Assembly: GCF_000023705.1 (NCBI RefSeq)
Contig: NC_012968.1
Coordinates: 992,001-1,056,000, forward strand
DNA length: 64,000 nucleotides
Origin: Methylotenera mobilis JLW8
GTDB lineage: Bacteria; Pseudomonadota; Gammaproteobacteria; Burkholderiales; Methylophilaceae
Direction of reading: 5' to 3'
This document shows, piece by piece, positions 9,538 to 17,743 of this stretch. Position numbers and translations under genes: made by a program. The number at the start of each line of letters is the position of its first letter. Position 1 is the first letter of the stretch. The notes below the pieces were generated by a model, which saw only the letters and a list, made by a program, of their open reading frames with translations, was not told the DNA's origin and ran no database searches.

Positions 9538-9948
9538 ATGTCATTAGAAGATTGCAGAATTATTGAGTTACCTAAGATTCATAACCCACAAGGGAATCTG
9601 ACTTTTATCGAGAGCGATTCACAAATTCCTTTTGCGATTCAGCGCGTTTACTATGTGTATGATGTCCCTGGTGGTGCGGAACGCGGAGGGCATGCGCACA
9701 AAGAGTTGCATCAGTTAATCGTTGCCATGTCAGGCAGCTTTGATATCACTCTTGATGACGGTAAAAATAAAAAGACATTTCATTTGGCGCGCTCTTATTA
9801 CGGGCTTTATGTATGCCCTATGATCTGGCGGGAAATCGATAATTTCTCATCTGGTTCCGTGCTGATGGTGCTTGCTTCAAATAAGTATACAGAAGAAGAC
9901 TATTACCGTAATTACGATGATTTTATGCGAGCTAGGTGGGTTAAATAG
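9538..9948 (+). CDS. fdtA: dTDP-4-oxo-6-deoxyhexose 3,4-ketoisomerase (FdtA/QdtA-like)
   Basis: This 136-residue cupin belongs to the WxcM/FdtA/QdtA family. The conserved stretch 'RGGHAHKELHQL' supplies the active-site histidines, and 'VYDVPGG' and 'VCPMIWREI' are family segments. The enzyme moves the keto group of dTDP-4-keto-6-deoxyglucose from C4 to C3, giving the substrate for a PLP-dependent 3-transaminase. That transaminase is the very next gene, and the matching N-acetyltransferase is at 4226. RmlA and RmlB, which make the starting nucleotide sugar, are not in this window. Whether the product is the galacto (FdtA) or gluco (QdtA) isomer cannot be decided here. Confidence 0.86.
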   Translation: MSLEDCRIIELPKIHNPQGNLTFIESDSQIPFAIQRVYYVYDVPGGAERGGHAHKELHQLIVAMSGSFDITLDDGKNKKTFHLARSYYGLYVCPMIWREIDNFSSGSVLMVLASNKYTEEDYYRNYDDFMRARWVK

Positions 9949-9960
9949 GTGACAAATGTA

Positions 9961-11085
9961 ATGAATGAGGCAAAGGTGCCATTTTTAGACCTTAAGGCTG
10001 CTTATAGTGAGTTGCAACAAGCGTTAGATGATGCTGTGCTCAGAGCTAGTCGTTCAGGCTGGTACATCGGTGGCCCAGAAGTTGAGCGATTTGAAGCTGA
10101 CTTTGCTGCTTACACTGAGGCTAAATATTGTGTAGGTGTGGGTAATGGCTTAGATGCTTTAACACTGGCATTACGTGCGCTAGATATAGGCGCGGGTGAT
10201 GAAGTAATTGTACCTTCGCATACTTTTATTGCCACATGGCTGGCGGTGAGTGCTGTTGGTGCCAAACCGATTGCTGTGGAACCAGCAACTGATAGCTATA
10301 ACATTGATATTGCTAGTATCGAGTGCGCTATTACGCCTCGCACTAAGGCCATTATGCCTGTGCATTTATACGGTATGCCGGTAGATATGGATGCAATTTG
10401 CGCCTTAGCCAAAAAGCATGGGTTGGCTGTTGTGGAAGATGCAGCGCAAGCTCATGGTGCCAAGGTGCGCGGGAAAAAGATTGGTAGTCACGGCGATATT
10501 GTCGCCTGGAGTTTTTACCCTGGCAAGAATTTAGGCGCTTTGGGTGATGGTGGTGCAATTACCACGAATAATGAGGCCATTGCTGCACGTGTGCGAGAGT
10601 TAGGTAATTATGGCTCCGCAGTGAAATATTACAACGACGAGCGTGGTGTTAACAGTCGCCTAGACCCCATTCAGGCGGCAGCACTTTCGGTGAAACTCAA
10701 GCATCTTGATGTATGGAATCAACGTCGTCAGCATATCGCACAAACCTATAATCAGGCATTGAGCGATTTAGCCTTAGGTTTGCCTCATGTGCCAGCGTGG
10801 GCTGAACCGGTTTGGCATTTATACGTGGTGGCTACGCCAGTACGTGAAGCCTTGCAATCACATTTGGCAGCAGCGGGTATACAAACGTTGATTCATTATC
10901 CGGTGCCGCCACATTTGCAAAAAGCCTACCAAACACTAGATATCAAGGCCGGAAGCTTGCCGGTGGCTGAGCGTTTGGCACAGCAGGTGTTGAGTTTACC
11001 TATAGGGCCGCATCTGGCTGCAGCAGATGTTGAACGGGTGCTGGCTGCGTTAGCTTCAGGCTCTCCAGTGGTCAGTCAAATATAG
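9961..11085 (+). CDS. fdtB: PLP-dependent sugar 3-aminotransferase (DegT/DnrJ/EryC1/StrS family, FdtB/QdtB-like)
   Basis: The protein is a DegT/DnrJ/EryC1/StrS aminotransferase of about 374 residues. '[12 protein letters not shown]' is the typical N-terminus, '[10 protein letters not shown]' the cofactor-binding region, and '[15 protein letters not shown]' contains the Schiff-base lysine. It should transaminate dTDP-3-keto-6-deoxyhexose at C3 with glutamate as donor. A GTG at 9949, directly after the FdtA stop, would add four residues. The ATG at 9961 is preferred because AGGTG at about 9947-9951 sits 9 bases upstream and the distance to the conserved PFLDL matches the family. It forms the Fdt/Qdt set with the genes at 4226 and 9538. 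Confidence 0.88.
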   Translation: MNEAKVPFLDLKAAYSELQQALDDAVLRASRSGWYIGGPEVERFEADFAAYTEAKYCVGVGNGLDALTLALRALDIGAGDEVIVPSHTFIATWLAVSAVGAKPIAVEPATDSYNIDIASIECAITPRTKAIMPVHLYGMPVDMDAICALAKKHGLAVVEDAAQAHGAKVRGKKIGSHGDIVAWSFYPGKNLGALGDGGAITTNNEAIAARVRELGNYGSAVKYYNDERGVNSRLDPIQAAALSVKLKHLDVWNQRRQHIAQTYNQALSDLALGLPHVPAWAEPVWHLYVVATPVREALQSHLAAAGIQTLIHYPVPPHLQKAYQTLDIKAGSLPVAERLAQQVLSLPIGPHLAAADVERVLAALASGSPVVSQI

Positions 11086-11156
11086 TTTTAGCTAACTAAA
11101 CATTTTATTAACCAAACTTAATATATAGCAGTAATTTTTAAAAAGAGAATTTTTGA

Positions 11157-12185
11157 ATGAAAACGTTTTTACATGTGGGCTGTGGTCCTCTTTATCTTGA
11201 CCCAGTGACGCAGCAACCTAGTCGCCCACAGGGATTTGATCTTAATAGTTGGAATGAATTACGTCTGGACATTAACCCAGCAGTGAAGCCAGACGTAGTT
11301 GGCACCATGACGGATATGTCTGCAGTGCCTTCAGGCAGTGTGGATGCGATTTTCTCATCACATAATATTGAGCATCTTTATCCGCATGAGGTGCCAATTG
11401 CGTTAGCTGAGTTTAAACGCGTACTGCGCCCAGACGGTTTTGTAGTCATTACTTGTCCAGATTTGCAGTCAGTCTGTGCATTGGTTGCGCAGGGTAAATT
11501 AACTGAGCCTGCTTATATTTCTGCAGCTGGTCCAATTGCGCCTTTAGATATTTTATACGGTCACCGTCCGCCGATGAGCCAAGGTAATTTATATATGTCG
11601 CACCGTTGCGGCTTTACCCTTAACGTACTGCTTGGCACCTTGGAATCATCCGGATTTGCTAAAGTAGTTGGCAGCTGTAGGCCGGATTGTTTTGATCTAT
11701 GGGCACTCGCTTGCGTGTCGGATATTAGCAATGAGCAATTATTAGGCTTAGCAAGGCGATACTTGCCAGAACAGTCTGCTGATATCAATCAAAGCGAACA
11801 AGCGGCGCAAGACATGCAGCAGGCAATTCAGGATGTATTAAGCCTCGCACAGACGCATCAGCAAAATGGTCATCTAGCAGAGGCGCAGAGTTTGTATTTG
11901 GAGATACTCAATATTGAGCCTCGGCATGCAGAAGCCAACTATGGCCTAGGCTTAATTGAGGTGAATTTGAAAAGTGCAGCAGACGCGCTGCCTCGCTTAG
12001 AGATTGCGGTAGAGTCTAACCCAGCAGTTGAGCAGTACTGGGTATCTTATGTCGATGCCTTAATGCTGTCTGGCATTACCCATTCTGTTCCAGATGTATT
12101 GGCGCTTGGTCAGCAACATGGCTTGCAACCTGAAACCGCACAAATATTAGCGAATGAGTTAGCTGAGCTGCTAGCAGCTAAGTAA
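11157..12185 (+). CDS. SAM-dependent methyltransferase fused to the shared TPR cassette
   Basis: Residues 1-200 form a class I SAM methyltransferase of the methyltransf_11 type: 'HVGCGPL' is motif I, 'LDINPAVKPDVVG' the acidic-loop region, 'SSHNIEHLYPHE' the post-motif II segment and 'EFKRVLRPDGF' motif III. Residues about 215-340 are the TPR-like cassette also found in the genes at 2, 4692 and 12230, recognisable by 'HAEANYGLG' and 'EQYWVSYVDALML'. The substrate cannot be read. Cluster position suggests O- or N-methylation of a flagellin-linked glycan (inference). It is separated from fdtB by 71 AT-rich bases that could hold a secondary promoter. The start ATG follows AAAGAG with weak Shine-Dalgarno pairing. 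Confidence 0.82.
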   Translation: MKTFLHVGCGPLYLDPVTQQPSRPQGFDLNSWNELRLDINPAVKPDVVGTMTDMSAVPSGSVDAIFSSHNIEHLYPHEVPIALAEFKRVLRPDGFVVITCPDLQSVCALVAQGKLTEPAYISAAGPIAPLDILYGHRPPMSQGNLYMSHRCGFTLNVLLGTLESSGFAKVVGSCRPDCFDLWALACVSDISNEQLLGLARRYLPEQSADINQSEQAAQDMQQAIQDVLSLAQTHQQNGHLAEAQSLYLEILNIEPRHAEANYGLGLIEVNLKSAADALPRLEIAVESNPAVEQYWVSYVDALMLSGITHSVPDVLALGQQHGLQPETAQILANELAELLAAK

Positions 12186-12229
12186 CTATTACGTATGGTG
12201 ATGTCAGATGATGGATATGATGTACTAAT

Positions 12230-14311
12230 ATGATTCAGAGCGCTGAGGACATTACCCATACGCTACATCGGGCAGTACAGTTGCATGCGTCCGGTGATTT
12301 GCTTGAGGCTGAGAAACAGTTACGTGCCATACTGGAATCTGATCCGCTACAAGTCCAAGCTAATTACTACCTAGGCACGGTATTGCTCGAAAGCCTGCAA
12401 GCATTAGAAAGCTTGCCCTATTTCAATGCTGCGCTGGAGTCGGACCCTCAGCAGGCACAGCATTGGCTGAGCTATATTGCTGCTTTGATTGACGCTGAGC
12501 ACTATGAAGATGCCAAACTGGTTCTGACGTATGGGCGTGATGCTGGTCTTGACGGTAAGTCTGTTGATTATCTGGAGCAGTTGCTGGCGCAGCGACAAGC
12601 CGAAAGCTTACAGTTAGCTGCCAAGACTGAGGCAATGCCAGCTGCGCATATGCAAGAAAAGCTGATTCAACTATTTCTCAACAAGCGTTATCAGGTAGCC
12701 GAGGCTGCATTACAGCCGCTGCTAGCAACCTATCCCAAATGGCTTGTCGGCTGGAAAATGCTGAGCGATATCCTATTAGTGCAAAAAAAGGATGCCAGAT
12801 TGGCTGCAAGCCATGCCTTAGCATTAAACCAAGATGACGCACAGGAGCATTGCTATTATGGTTTGGTCTTAAAAGGGCAGGGTGATTTAGTGAACGCTGC
12901 TGCCACTTTTAAGCAAGCAATCGAGCTACAGCCAGATTATGCTGCGGCTTACAATAATTTAGGCATCGTCACTAAAGACATGGGGGATGTAGCGGCTGCC
13001 GTTGCTTATTATCGTAAGGCGCTCGCCATCAATCCTGGCTATGCTAGCTGTTACAGTAATTTGTTGTTTTGCCTATCACATACTGACATTGTAAGTGCTG
13101 ATGATTTATTTATCGAGCACCGTAAATTTGGCGCTCAGTATGAAGCAGTCTATAAATCAGCGTGGCCTAAGCACTCACATCAAGCCGACGTGGCAAAGCG
13201 CTTGCATGTTGGCTTTGTTTCTGCCGATTTTAGAGAGCATTCTTTAGCCAACTTCTTTGAGCCTGTGCTTGAGCATTTATCACAAGTAGCCGATATCGCA
13301 CTACACGCCTACGCAAACAATGCCATTGAAGATGGGGTAACGCAGCGACTTAAAGCTAAATTTAAATATTGGAATAAAGTCGATGACTTAACCGATGCTG
13401 CGCTTGCAGAAAGAGTCCGTGCAGATAAGATTGATATTCTGGTTGATTTAGATGGGCACACCGCGGGCAATAGGCTGATTAGCTTTGCCATGAAACCTGC
13501 ACCCATCCAAATTAGCTGGCTGGGTTACCTTGCTACCACTGGTCTGACGGCGATGGATTACTATTTAGCAGATGCACACTTGTTACCGCCGGGGCAGTTT
13601 GATCAGCAGTTTACGGAAAAAATAGTGCAGTTACCGGCCAATGCGCCGTTTACGCCATCCGCTTTATCGCCAGCAGTGGGCGCTTTGCCTGCACTGAGTA
13701 ATGATTTTATTACTTTCGGCTGCTTTAATCGCGTAGAGAAAATTACGCCTAGCGTTATTAAATTGTGGTCAGGCTTATTAAATGCGGTGCCAAACTCAAA
13801 ACTATTATTGGGTGCAATGCCAAAAGATGGTAGTTATGACGGGGTAATTAACGAGCTTGCCAGCCATGCAATTAGTGCGGATAGGTTAATCATTCACCAT
13901 CGCAGTACCATGGATAATTATTTAAAGCTGCATAATCTTGTTGATATTTGCTTAGATACTTTTCCATCCAACGGGGTGACCACAACTTGTCACGCAGCGT
14001 GGATGGGGGTGCCGACGCTGTGCTTAGAGGGGCAAAGCCTGATGAGCCGAGGTGCCATGGCCGTGATGCTGCATTTAGGTTTGCCTGAGTTTGTGGTGAA
14101 ATCACATGATGATTTTATTAATAAGGGCATTGATTGGGCTGAGCATTTGCAATATTTATCTGAAGTGCGCGCAGCATTACGCAAGAAATTTAATGATTCC
14201 GCATTAAATCAGCCTCAGTTCATTAGCGAAAACTTAGTCTTAGCGTTACGCACCATGTGGGTTAGGTGGTGCAAAAAACAACCTACCATCTCGTTCAAAA
14301 TACCAGATTAA
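12230..14311 (+). CDS. TPR-containing OGT/SPINDLY-like (GT41) protein glycosyltransferase
   Basis: In 693 residues, the shared TPR-like cassette comes first (about residues 5-125; 'QVQANYYLG', 'AQHWLSYIAAL'), then ordinary TPRs (about 140-275, including 'PDYAAAYNNLGIV'). A GT41 catalytic domain follows at about 310-690, with 'GFVSADFREHSLANFF', 'DLDGHTAGNR', 'APIQISWLGYLATTG' and 'DTFPSNGVTTTCHAAWMGVP'. These match the UDP-sugar-binding and catalytic landmarks of O-GlcNAc transferases. It is the last gene before flagellin, 334 bases upstream of fliC and on the same strand. It is a second, compact copy of the activity found in the giant first gene, so the two may add different sugars or work on different sites. 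Flagellin as target is inferred from position. Confidence 0.86.
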   Translation: MIQSAEDITHTLHRAVQLHASGDLLEAEKQLRAILESDPLQVQANYYLGTVLLESLQALESLPYFNAALESDPQQAQHWLSYIAALIDAEHYEDAKLVLTYGRDAGLDGKSVDYLEQLLAQRQAESLQLAAKTEAMPAAHMQEKLIQLFLNKRYQVAEAALQPLLATYPKWLVGWKMLSDILLVQKKDARLAASHALALNQDDAQEHCYYGLVLKGQGDLVNAAATFKQAIELQPDYAAAYNNLGIVTKDMGDVAAAVAYYRKALAINPGYASCYSNLLFCLSHTDIVSADDLFIEHRKFGAQYEAVYKSAWPKHSHQADVAKRLHVGFVSADFREHSLANFFEPVLEHLSQVADIALHAYANNAIEDGVTQRLKAKFKYWNKVDDLTDAALAERVRADKIDILVDLDGHTAGNRLISFAMKPAPIQISWLGYLATTGLTAMDYYLADAHLLPPGQFDQQFTEKIVQLPANAPFTPSALSPAVGALPALSNDFITFGCFNRVEKITPSVIKLWSGLLNAVPNSKLLLGAMPKDGSYDGVINELASHAISADRLIIHHRSTMDNYLKLHNLVDICLDTFPSNGVTTTCHAAWMGVPTLCLEGQSLMSRGAMAVMLHLGLPEFVVKSHDDFINKGIDWAEHLQYLSEVRAALRKKFNDSALNQPQFISENLVLALRTMWVRWCKKQPTISFKIPD

Positions 14312-14412
14312 TGCTAAGTGAATTAATTTTATTAACATTTATAATCAATGTGTTGAATTGATTTTTTGCGTTTATTTTTCCATTAATATTCATCTTCTTA
14401 TTAAATACGCAT

Positions 14413-14439
14413 TAAAGATTTTTTTAATTGAACCGATAT
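14413..14439 (+). promoter_or_regulatory. Distal sigma-28-type promoter of fliC
   Basis: TAAA at 14413-14416, 15 bases, then ACCGATAT at 14432-14439. The flagellar sigma-28 (FliA) consensus is TAAA-N15-GCCGATAA. Six of eight -10 positions and all -35 positions match. Transcripts from here would carry a leader of about 200 bases. Confidence 0.55.
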
Positions 14440-14527
14440 CCTAAACATCAGGATTGCTTAATCAACAGCTGATAAGGAAAGTGTAGTTAAGGAAATTCAG
14501 AATTTAAAAAATATTTGAATCTGACCC

Positions 14528-14554
14528 TAAACTTTCTAGAAAACTGTCCGATAA
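14528..14554 (+). promoter_or_regulatory. Proximal sigma-28-type promoter of fliC
   Basis: TAAA at 14528-14531, a 15-base spacer, then TCCGATAA at 14547-14554. This matches the FliA consensus at all but one base with exact spacing. The predicted transcript starts near 14562 and gives a leader of about 80 bases before the fliC ATG. Confidence 0.82.
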
Positions 14555-14645
14555 ATGAAATAACAGCAGCGCAAATTGAACTGAATCTGCAAAGCTAACG
14601 GCAATAAGATGTAGTTGTAATTAACTAAATATTAGGAGAATCATC

Positions 14646-15443
14646 ATGGCTTCAGTTATCAATACAAACATTGCGTCATTGAATACACAACGTAACTTAG
14701 CATCTTCACAAAGTGCATTAAACACATCATTACAACGCTTGTCATCAGGCTTACGTATCAACAGCTCAAAAGATGACGCTGCTGGCTTGGCAATTGCTAC
14801 ACGTATGGACTCACAAGTACGTGGTCAACAAGTAGCAATCCGTAACGCTAACGATGCAATCTCATTTGCACAAGTTGCTGAGGGTGGTTTAGCTAAACAA
14901 ACTGACGCGTTGCAACGTATGCGTGAACTGGCTGTGCAATCACTAAACGGTACTAACACAAGTACAGACCGTGCAAACTTAGATGCTGAGTTTACACAGT
15001 TATCAGCTGAGGTTTCACGTCTTTCAACAGCTACTAAATTCAACGGTACTTCAGTGTTCGGCGCTGCTCAAACTTTCCAAGTTGGTGCTGACGCTGGTGA
15101 CACCATCACTACTGCTTCTGTAGCAGCAGCGACTATCTCAGGTAACGTATCATCTGTTGCTTCTGCTTCTACAGCGATTACTGCAATTGATGCTGCACTT
15201 ACAGCTGCAAACACAAACCGTGCAACATTGGGTGCGATCCAAAACCGCTTTGAGTCTGTAGTAAGCAACCTACAAATTTCAGTAGAAAACCAAGCAGCAG
15301 CTAAATCACGCATCATGGATGCTGACTTCGCGGCAGAAACAGCTAACTTGACACGTGGTCAAATCTTGCAACAAGCAGGTACAGCGATGTTAGCGCAAGC
15401 AAACTCACTACCTAACAACGTGTTGTCACTGTTAAGAGGTTAA
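14646..15443 (+). CDS. fliC: Flagellin
   Basis: Flagellin is the filament subunit, exported through the flagellar type III channel and polymerised under the FliD cap. The 265-residue protein has the conserved N-terminal D0/D1 helices ('INTNIASLNTQRNL', 'LSSGLRINSSKDDAAG') and the C-terminal D1/D0 ('SRIMDADFAAETANLTR', 'LPNNVLSLLRG'). The central variable region is reduced to about 50 residues (roughly 135-185) rich in Ser, Thr and Ala. It is therefore short compared with enterobacterial flagellin (about 500). The Ser/Thr-rich patch is a plausible target for the OGT-type enzymes encoded directly upstream. Codon choice is strongly biased, as expected for an abundant protein. Transcription is predicted from sigma-28 promoters and ends at the terminator at 15469. 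Confidence 0.97.
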   Translation: MASVINTNIASLNTQRNLASSQSALNTSLQRLSSGLRINSSKDDAAGLAIATRMDSQVRGQQVAIRNANDAISFAQVAEGGLAKQTDALQRMRELAVQSLNGTNTSTDRANLDAEFTQLSAEVSRLSTATKFNGTSVFGAAQTFQVGADAGDTITTASVAAATISGNVSSVASASTAITAIDAALTAANTNRATLGAIQNRFESVVSNLQISVENQAAAKSRIMDADFAAETANLTRGQILQQAGTAMLAQANSLPNNVLSLLRG

Positions 15444-15468
15444 GTTTTAATAGCGTAAAGCCCTTATC

Positions 15469-15500
15469 CCCCACTGGACTGATCATCCAGTGGGGTTTTT
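15469..15500 (+). terminator. Rho-independent terminator of fliC
   Basis: A perfect 10-bp stem, CCCCACTGGA (15469-15478) with TCCAGTGGGG (15486-15495), has a 7-base loop and is followed by five T. It separates fliC from flaG. Confidence 0.9.
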
Positions 15501-15513
15501 AGGAGAATAAATC

Positions 15514-15888
15514 ATGTTTAGTACACCAGTAGATGGTTATGGTGCAGTAAAAAATCAGGCCGCCGTGCAAAATATTGCCGGGGGCCCAAATGCCATTTCA
15601 GGCCCGACAGGCGCTAAGGCGGTGGAAAATGTGAAACCGGAAACCAGGCAGTCTGCAGAGATAGATAAAACTGCATTATCCAATGCAGTAAACAAGCTGA
15701 ATGAACTTGTAGCGCCAGCGTTACAAACTGTTCAGTTTAAGATGGATGAAGAGTCAGATCGTGTGATTGTTCAAGTAGTGGATACTTCAACCGATAAAGT
15801 ATTAAGGCAAATACCAAACGAAGAGGTTTTAGCATTTTCTAAAACTTTGGGTAGGTTGCAAGGTCTAGTAGTAAGGGAACAAGCCTAA
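15514..15888 (+). CDS. flaG: FlaG family protein
   Basis: This is a 124-residue FlaG-family protein. The C-terminal half shows the family pattern: 'LQFKMDEESDRVIVQVVD'-like text, here 'VQFKMDEESDRVIVQVV', then 'TDKVLRQIPNEEVL'. The N-terminal 50 residues are low-complexity. In Pseudomonas and Campylobacter FlaG influences filament length; its biochemical role is poorly defined. It lies between fliC and fliD, its usual place. The ribosome site AGGAGA precedes the ATG by 7 bases. Because a strong terminator lies just upstream, expression depends on read-through from fliC or on an unrecognised promoter. Confidence 0.88.
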   Translation: MFSTPVDGYGAVKNQAAVQNIAGGPNAISGPTGAKAVENVKPETRQSAEIDKTALSNAVNKLNELVAPALQTVQFKMDEESDRVIVQVVDTSTDKVLRQIPNEEVLAFSKTLGRLQGLVVREQA

Positions 15889-15911
15889 ACTTGTAATAAG
15901 AGGCTTGTTTT
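15878..15911 (+). terminator. Possible weak terminator overlapping the flaG stop codon
   Basis: A perfect 9-bp stem, AACAAGCCT (15878-15886) with AGGCTTGTT (15901-15909), encloses a 14-base loop. Only a short T run follows. The stem takes in the last codons and first stop base of flaG. It could be a partial terminator or an RNA-stabilising hairpin. Confidence 0.45.
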
Positions 15912-16036
15912 GATGCTTTATTGAGTAAATGAATTATTGTTTATAATCTATGCTTGTTAAATTAAATGTATTTGTGTTGTTTCGTGTGCAAAATGTGACA
16001 GACATTTAACAAGTAATTTTAACGAGGAGAATCAAT

Positions 16037-17722
16037 ATGGCTACAACTTCAGGAGTGGGTTCAGTCCTTGATGTTACTAGCATCGTTTCTAGCTTGATGA
16101 GTGTTGAAAAAGCTCCTCTAACTAAAATTGCCACACAAAAAACAGCATATCAATCGCAAATTTCAGCATATGGTACGCTTAAAAGTGCGTTGTCGACGTT
16201 TCAAACTTCTGTAAATGCACTTTCAAGTTTATCTAAATTCAACGCCCAGAGCGTTACATCAAGTAATACCAGCGTACTAACTGCTAGCTCCAACGGTACA
16301 GCTACAGTTGGCAGCTATGACATCAATGTCAGTCAGCTGGCTAAATCCCAGAAATTAAGTGTTGGCGGTTTTTCCAGCGTTTCTGATGTGGTTGGCACCG
16401 GTAGTCTTACCATTTCGTTCGGTACATTTACACCAGAAGTGGCTGTGCCATTTACTGCAAGTTCTTTTGCTCCAAACACGGCTAAATCCGACATTAATAT
16501 CACTATTGATAGTTCCAACAATACATTGGCCGGTGTGCGTGATGCGATTAATGCGGCTAATGCTAGCGTTAACGCTACTATTGTGAATGACGGCACGACT
16601 AATCGCTTGGTGATCACTTCAAAAGATACCGGCGAGGTGAACAGCCTTAAAATTGCCGTGACTGATAGCGATGGTAACAATTTGGATGCATCTGGCTTAT
16701 CCAAGCTGGCTTATGATCCGCAGGCCACTGCTGGCAACGGTAAAAATTTGACAGTATTGCAGGATGCTAAAAACGCGCTTTTAAAAATCGATGGTATTGA
16801 TATCGTTAAGTCTAGCAACTCAATCTCTGACGCTATTGATGGTGTGACATTGAATCTATTGGGTTTAACCGCTGGTAACGCATTGAATCTATCTGTTGCA
16901 ACCAACCAAGATGCGGTAAAAACTTCGGTCAGTTCGTTTGTAGATGCTTACAATAAATTAGACACCACCTTACGTAGCCTAACGAAGTTTGATGAAACTG
17001 GTCAGGCGAACGGTGCTTTATTGGGCGACTCTACCGCGCGTTCTGTGATTAATCAGATTCGCGCTGTGATGAATACTGCAATCAATAATGGCAGCTCTGT
17101 CAATTCGCTTACCCAAATAGGTGTGAGCTTTCAGCGTGATGGTAAGCTGAGCTTAGACAGCACTAAATTTGCTAGTGCTGTGAGCACTAACTTTAATGAT
17201 ATAGCAAGCTTATTTGCTGCTAGCGCTAGGGCAACAGACCCGCAAGTGAGTTTTGTGAGCAGTTCCTCTAAAACCAAAGAGGGTACCTACGCAGTTTCTG
17301 TAACACAGCTTGGTTCTACTTTGGTCAATGCGCAGGGCACGATTAATGGCGTGACGGCTGCGGGTAGTACCACTACCTTACGAGGTGCTGTGGGTGATGA
17401 TAGTGAAGGCTTAACCGTGAATGTGGCTGGTGGCGCGACAGGTGCGCGTGGCACTGTGAGCTTTAGTCTGGGTTATGCTGCAAAATTAGGTACGTTATTA
17501 GATAGTTTGTTGAGTGAAGATGGTATCTTGGCTGCAAGAACCGATGGTATCAACACTTCGATTAAGCGACTGGATACCCAGAGTGAGCGTATTAGTTCAC
17601 GTTTGACAGCTATAGAAGATCGATATAGAGCGCAGTATTCTAGGCTTGATGTTCTACTGACAAACATGTCGACCACAAGTACTTTCCTTACGCAGCAAAT
17701 AGCGGCGCTTAATGCAAAATAG
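16037..17722 (+). CDS. fliD: Flagellar filament cap protein FliD (HAP2)
   Basis: The 561-residue protein is the filament-capping HAP2. The N-terminal D0 motif 'VGSVLDVTSIVSSLMSVEKAPL' (first part shown) matches FliD_N, and the FliD_C region ends in the coiled coil 'RYRAQYSRLDVLLTNMSTTS' and 'FLTQQIAALNAK'. FliD forms a ring at the filament tip and helps flagellin fold. It is exported with FliT as chaperone, and the FliT-like gene follows two genes later. The start follows GAGGAGAATC. The 148-base gap before it holds a hairpin at the flaG end and a perfect TATAAT at 15942-15947, with a poorly spaced TTGAGT upstream. No clear sigma-28 box was found there. Confidence 0.95.
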   Translation: MATTSGVGSVLDVTSIVSSLMSVEKAPLTKIATQKTAYQSQISAYGTLKSALSTFQTSVNALSSLSKFNAQSVTSSNTSVLTASSNGTATVGSYDINVSQLAKSQKLSVGGFSSVSDVVGTGSLTISFGTFTPEVAVPFTASSFAPNTAKSDINITIDSSNNTLAGVRDAINAANASVNATIVNDGTTNRLVITSKDTGEVNSLKIAVTDSDGNNLDASGLSKLAYDPQATAGNGKNLTVLQDAKNALLKIDGIDIVKSSNSISDAIDGVTLNLLGLTAGNALNLSVATNQDAVKTSVSSFVDAYNKLDTTLRSLTKFDETGQANGALLGDSTARSVINQIRAVMNTAINNGSSVNSLTQIGVSFQRDGKLSLDSTKFASAVSTNFNDIASLFAASARATDPQVSFVSSSSKTKEGTYAVSVTQLGSTLVNAQGTINGVTAAGSTTTLRGAVGDDSEGLTVNVAGGATGARGTVSFSLGYAAKLGTLLDSLLSEDGILAARTDGINTSIKRLDTQSERISSRLTAIEDRYRAQYSRLDVLLTNMSTTSTFLTQQIAALNAK

Positions 17723-17743
17723 TCAATTGAAGAGGTTATCGTT

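Larger units (their letters stand above)
14312..14645 (+). promoter_or_regulatory. fliC upstream region
   Basis: This gene-free, AT-rich stretch separates the glycosylation run from flagellin. It holds two sigma-28-type promoters (14413-14439 and 14528-14554) and the fliC ribosome site AGGAGA at 14634-14639, six bases before the ATG. No convincing intrinsic terminator for the upstream glycosyltransferase gene is visible. A short inverted repeat ATCCT/AGGAT lies just after the distal promoter. Confidence 0.6.

Noticed and set aside
15921-15947. TTGAGT and TATAAT upstream of fliD as a promoter
   Set aside because: The -10 is perfect but the spacer is 15 bases and no sigma-28 box is present, so it was not listed as a feature.
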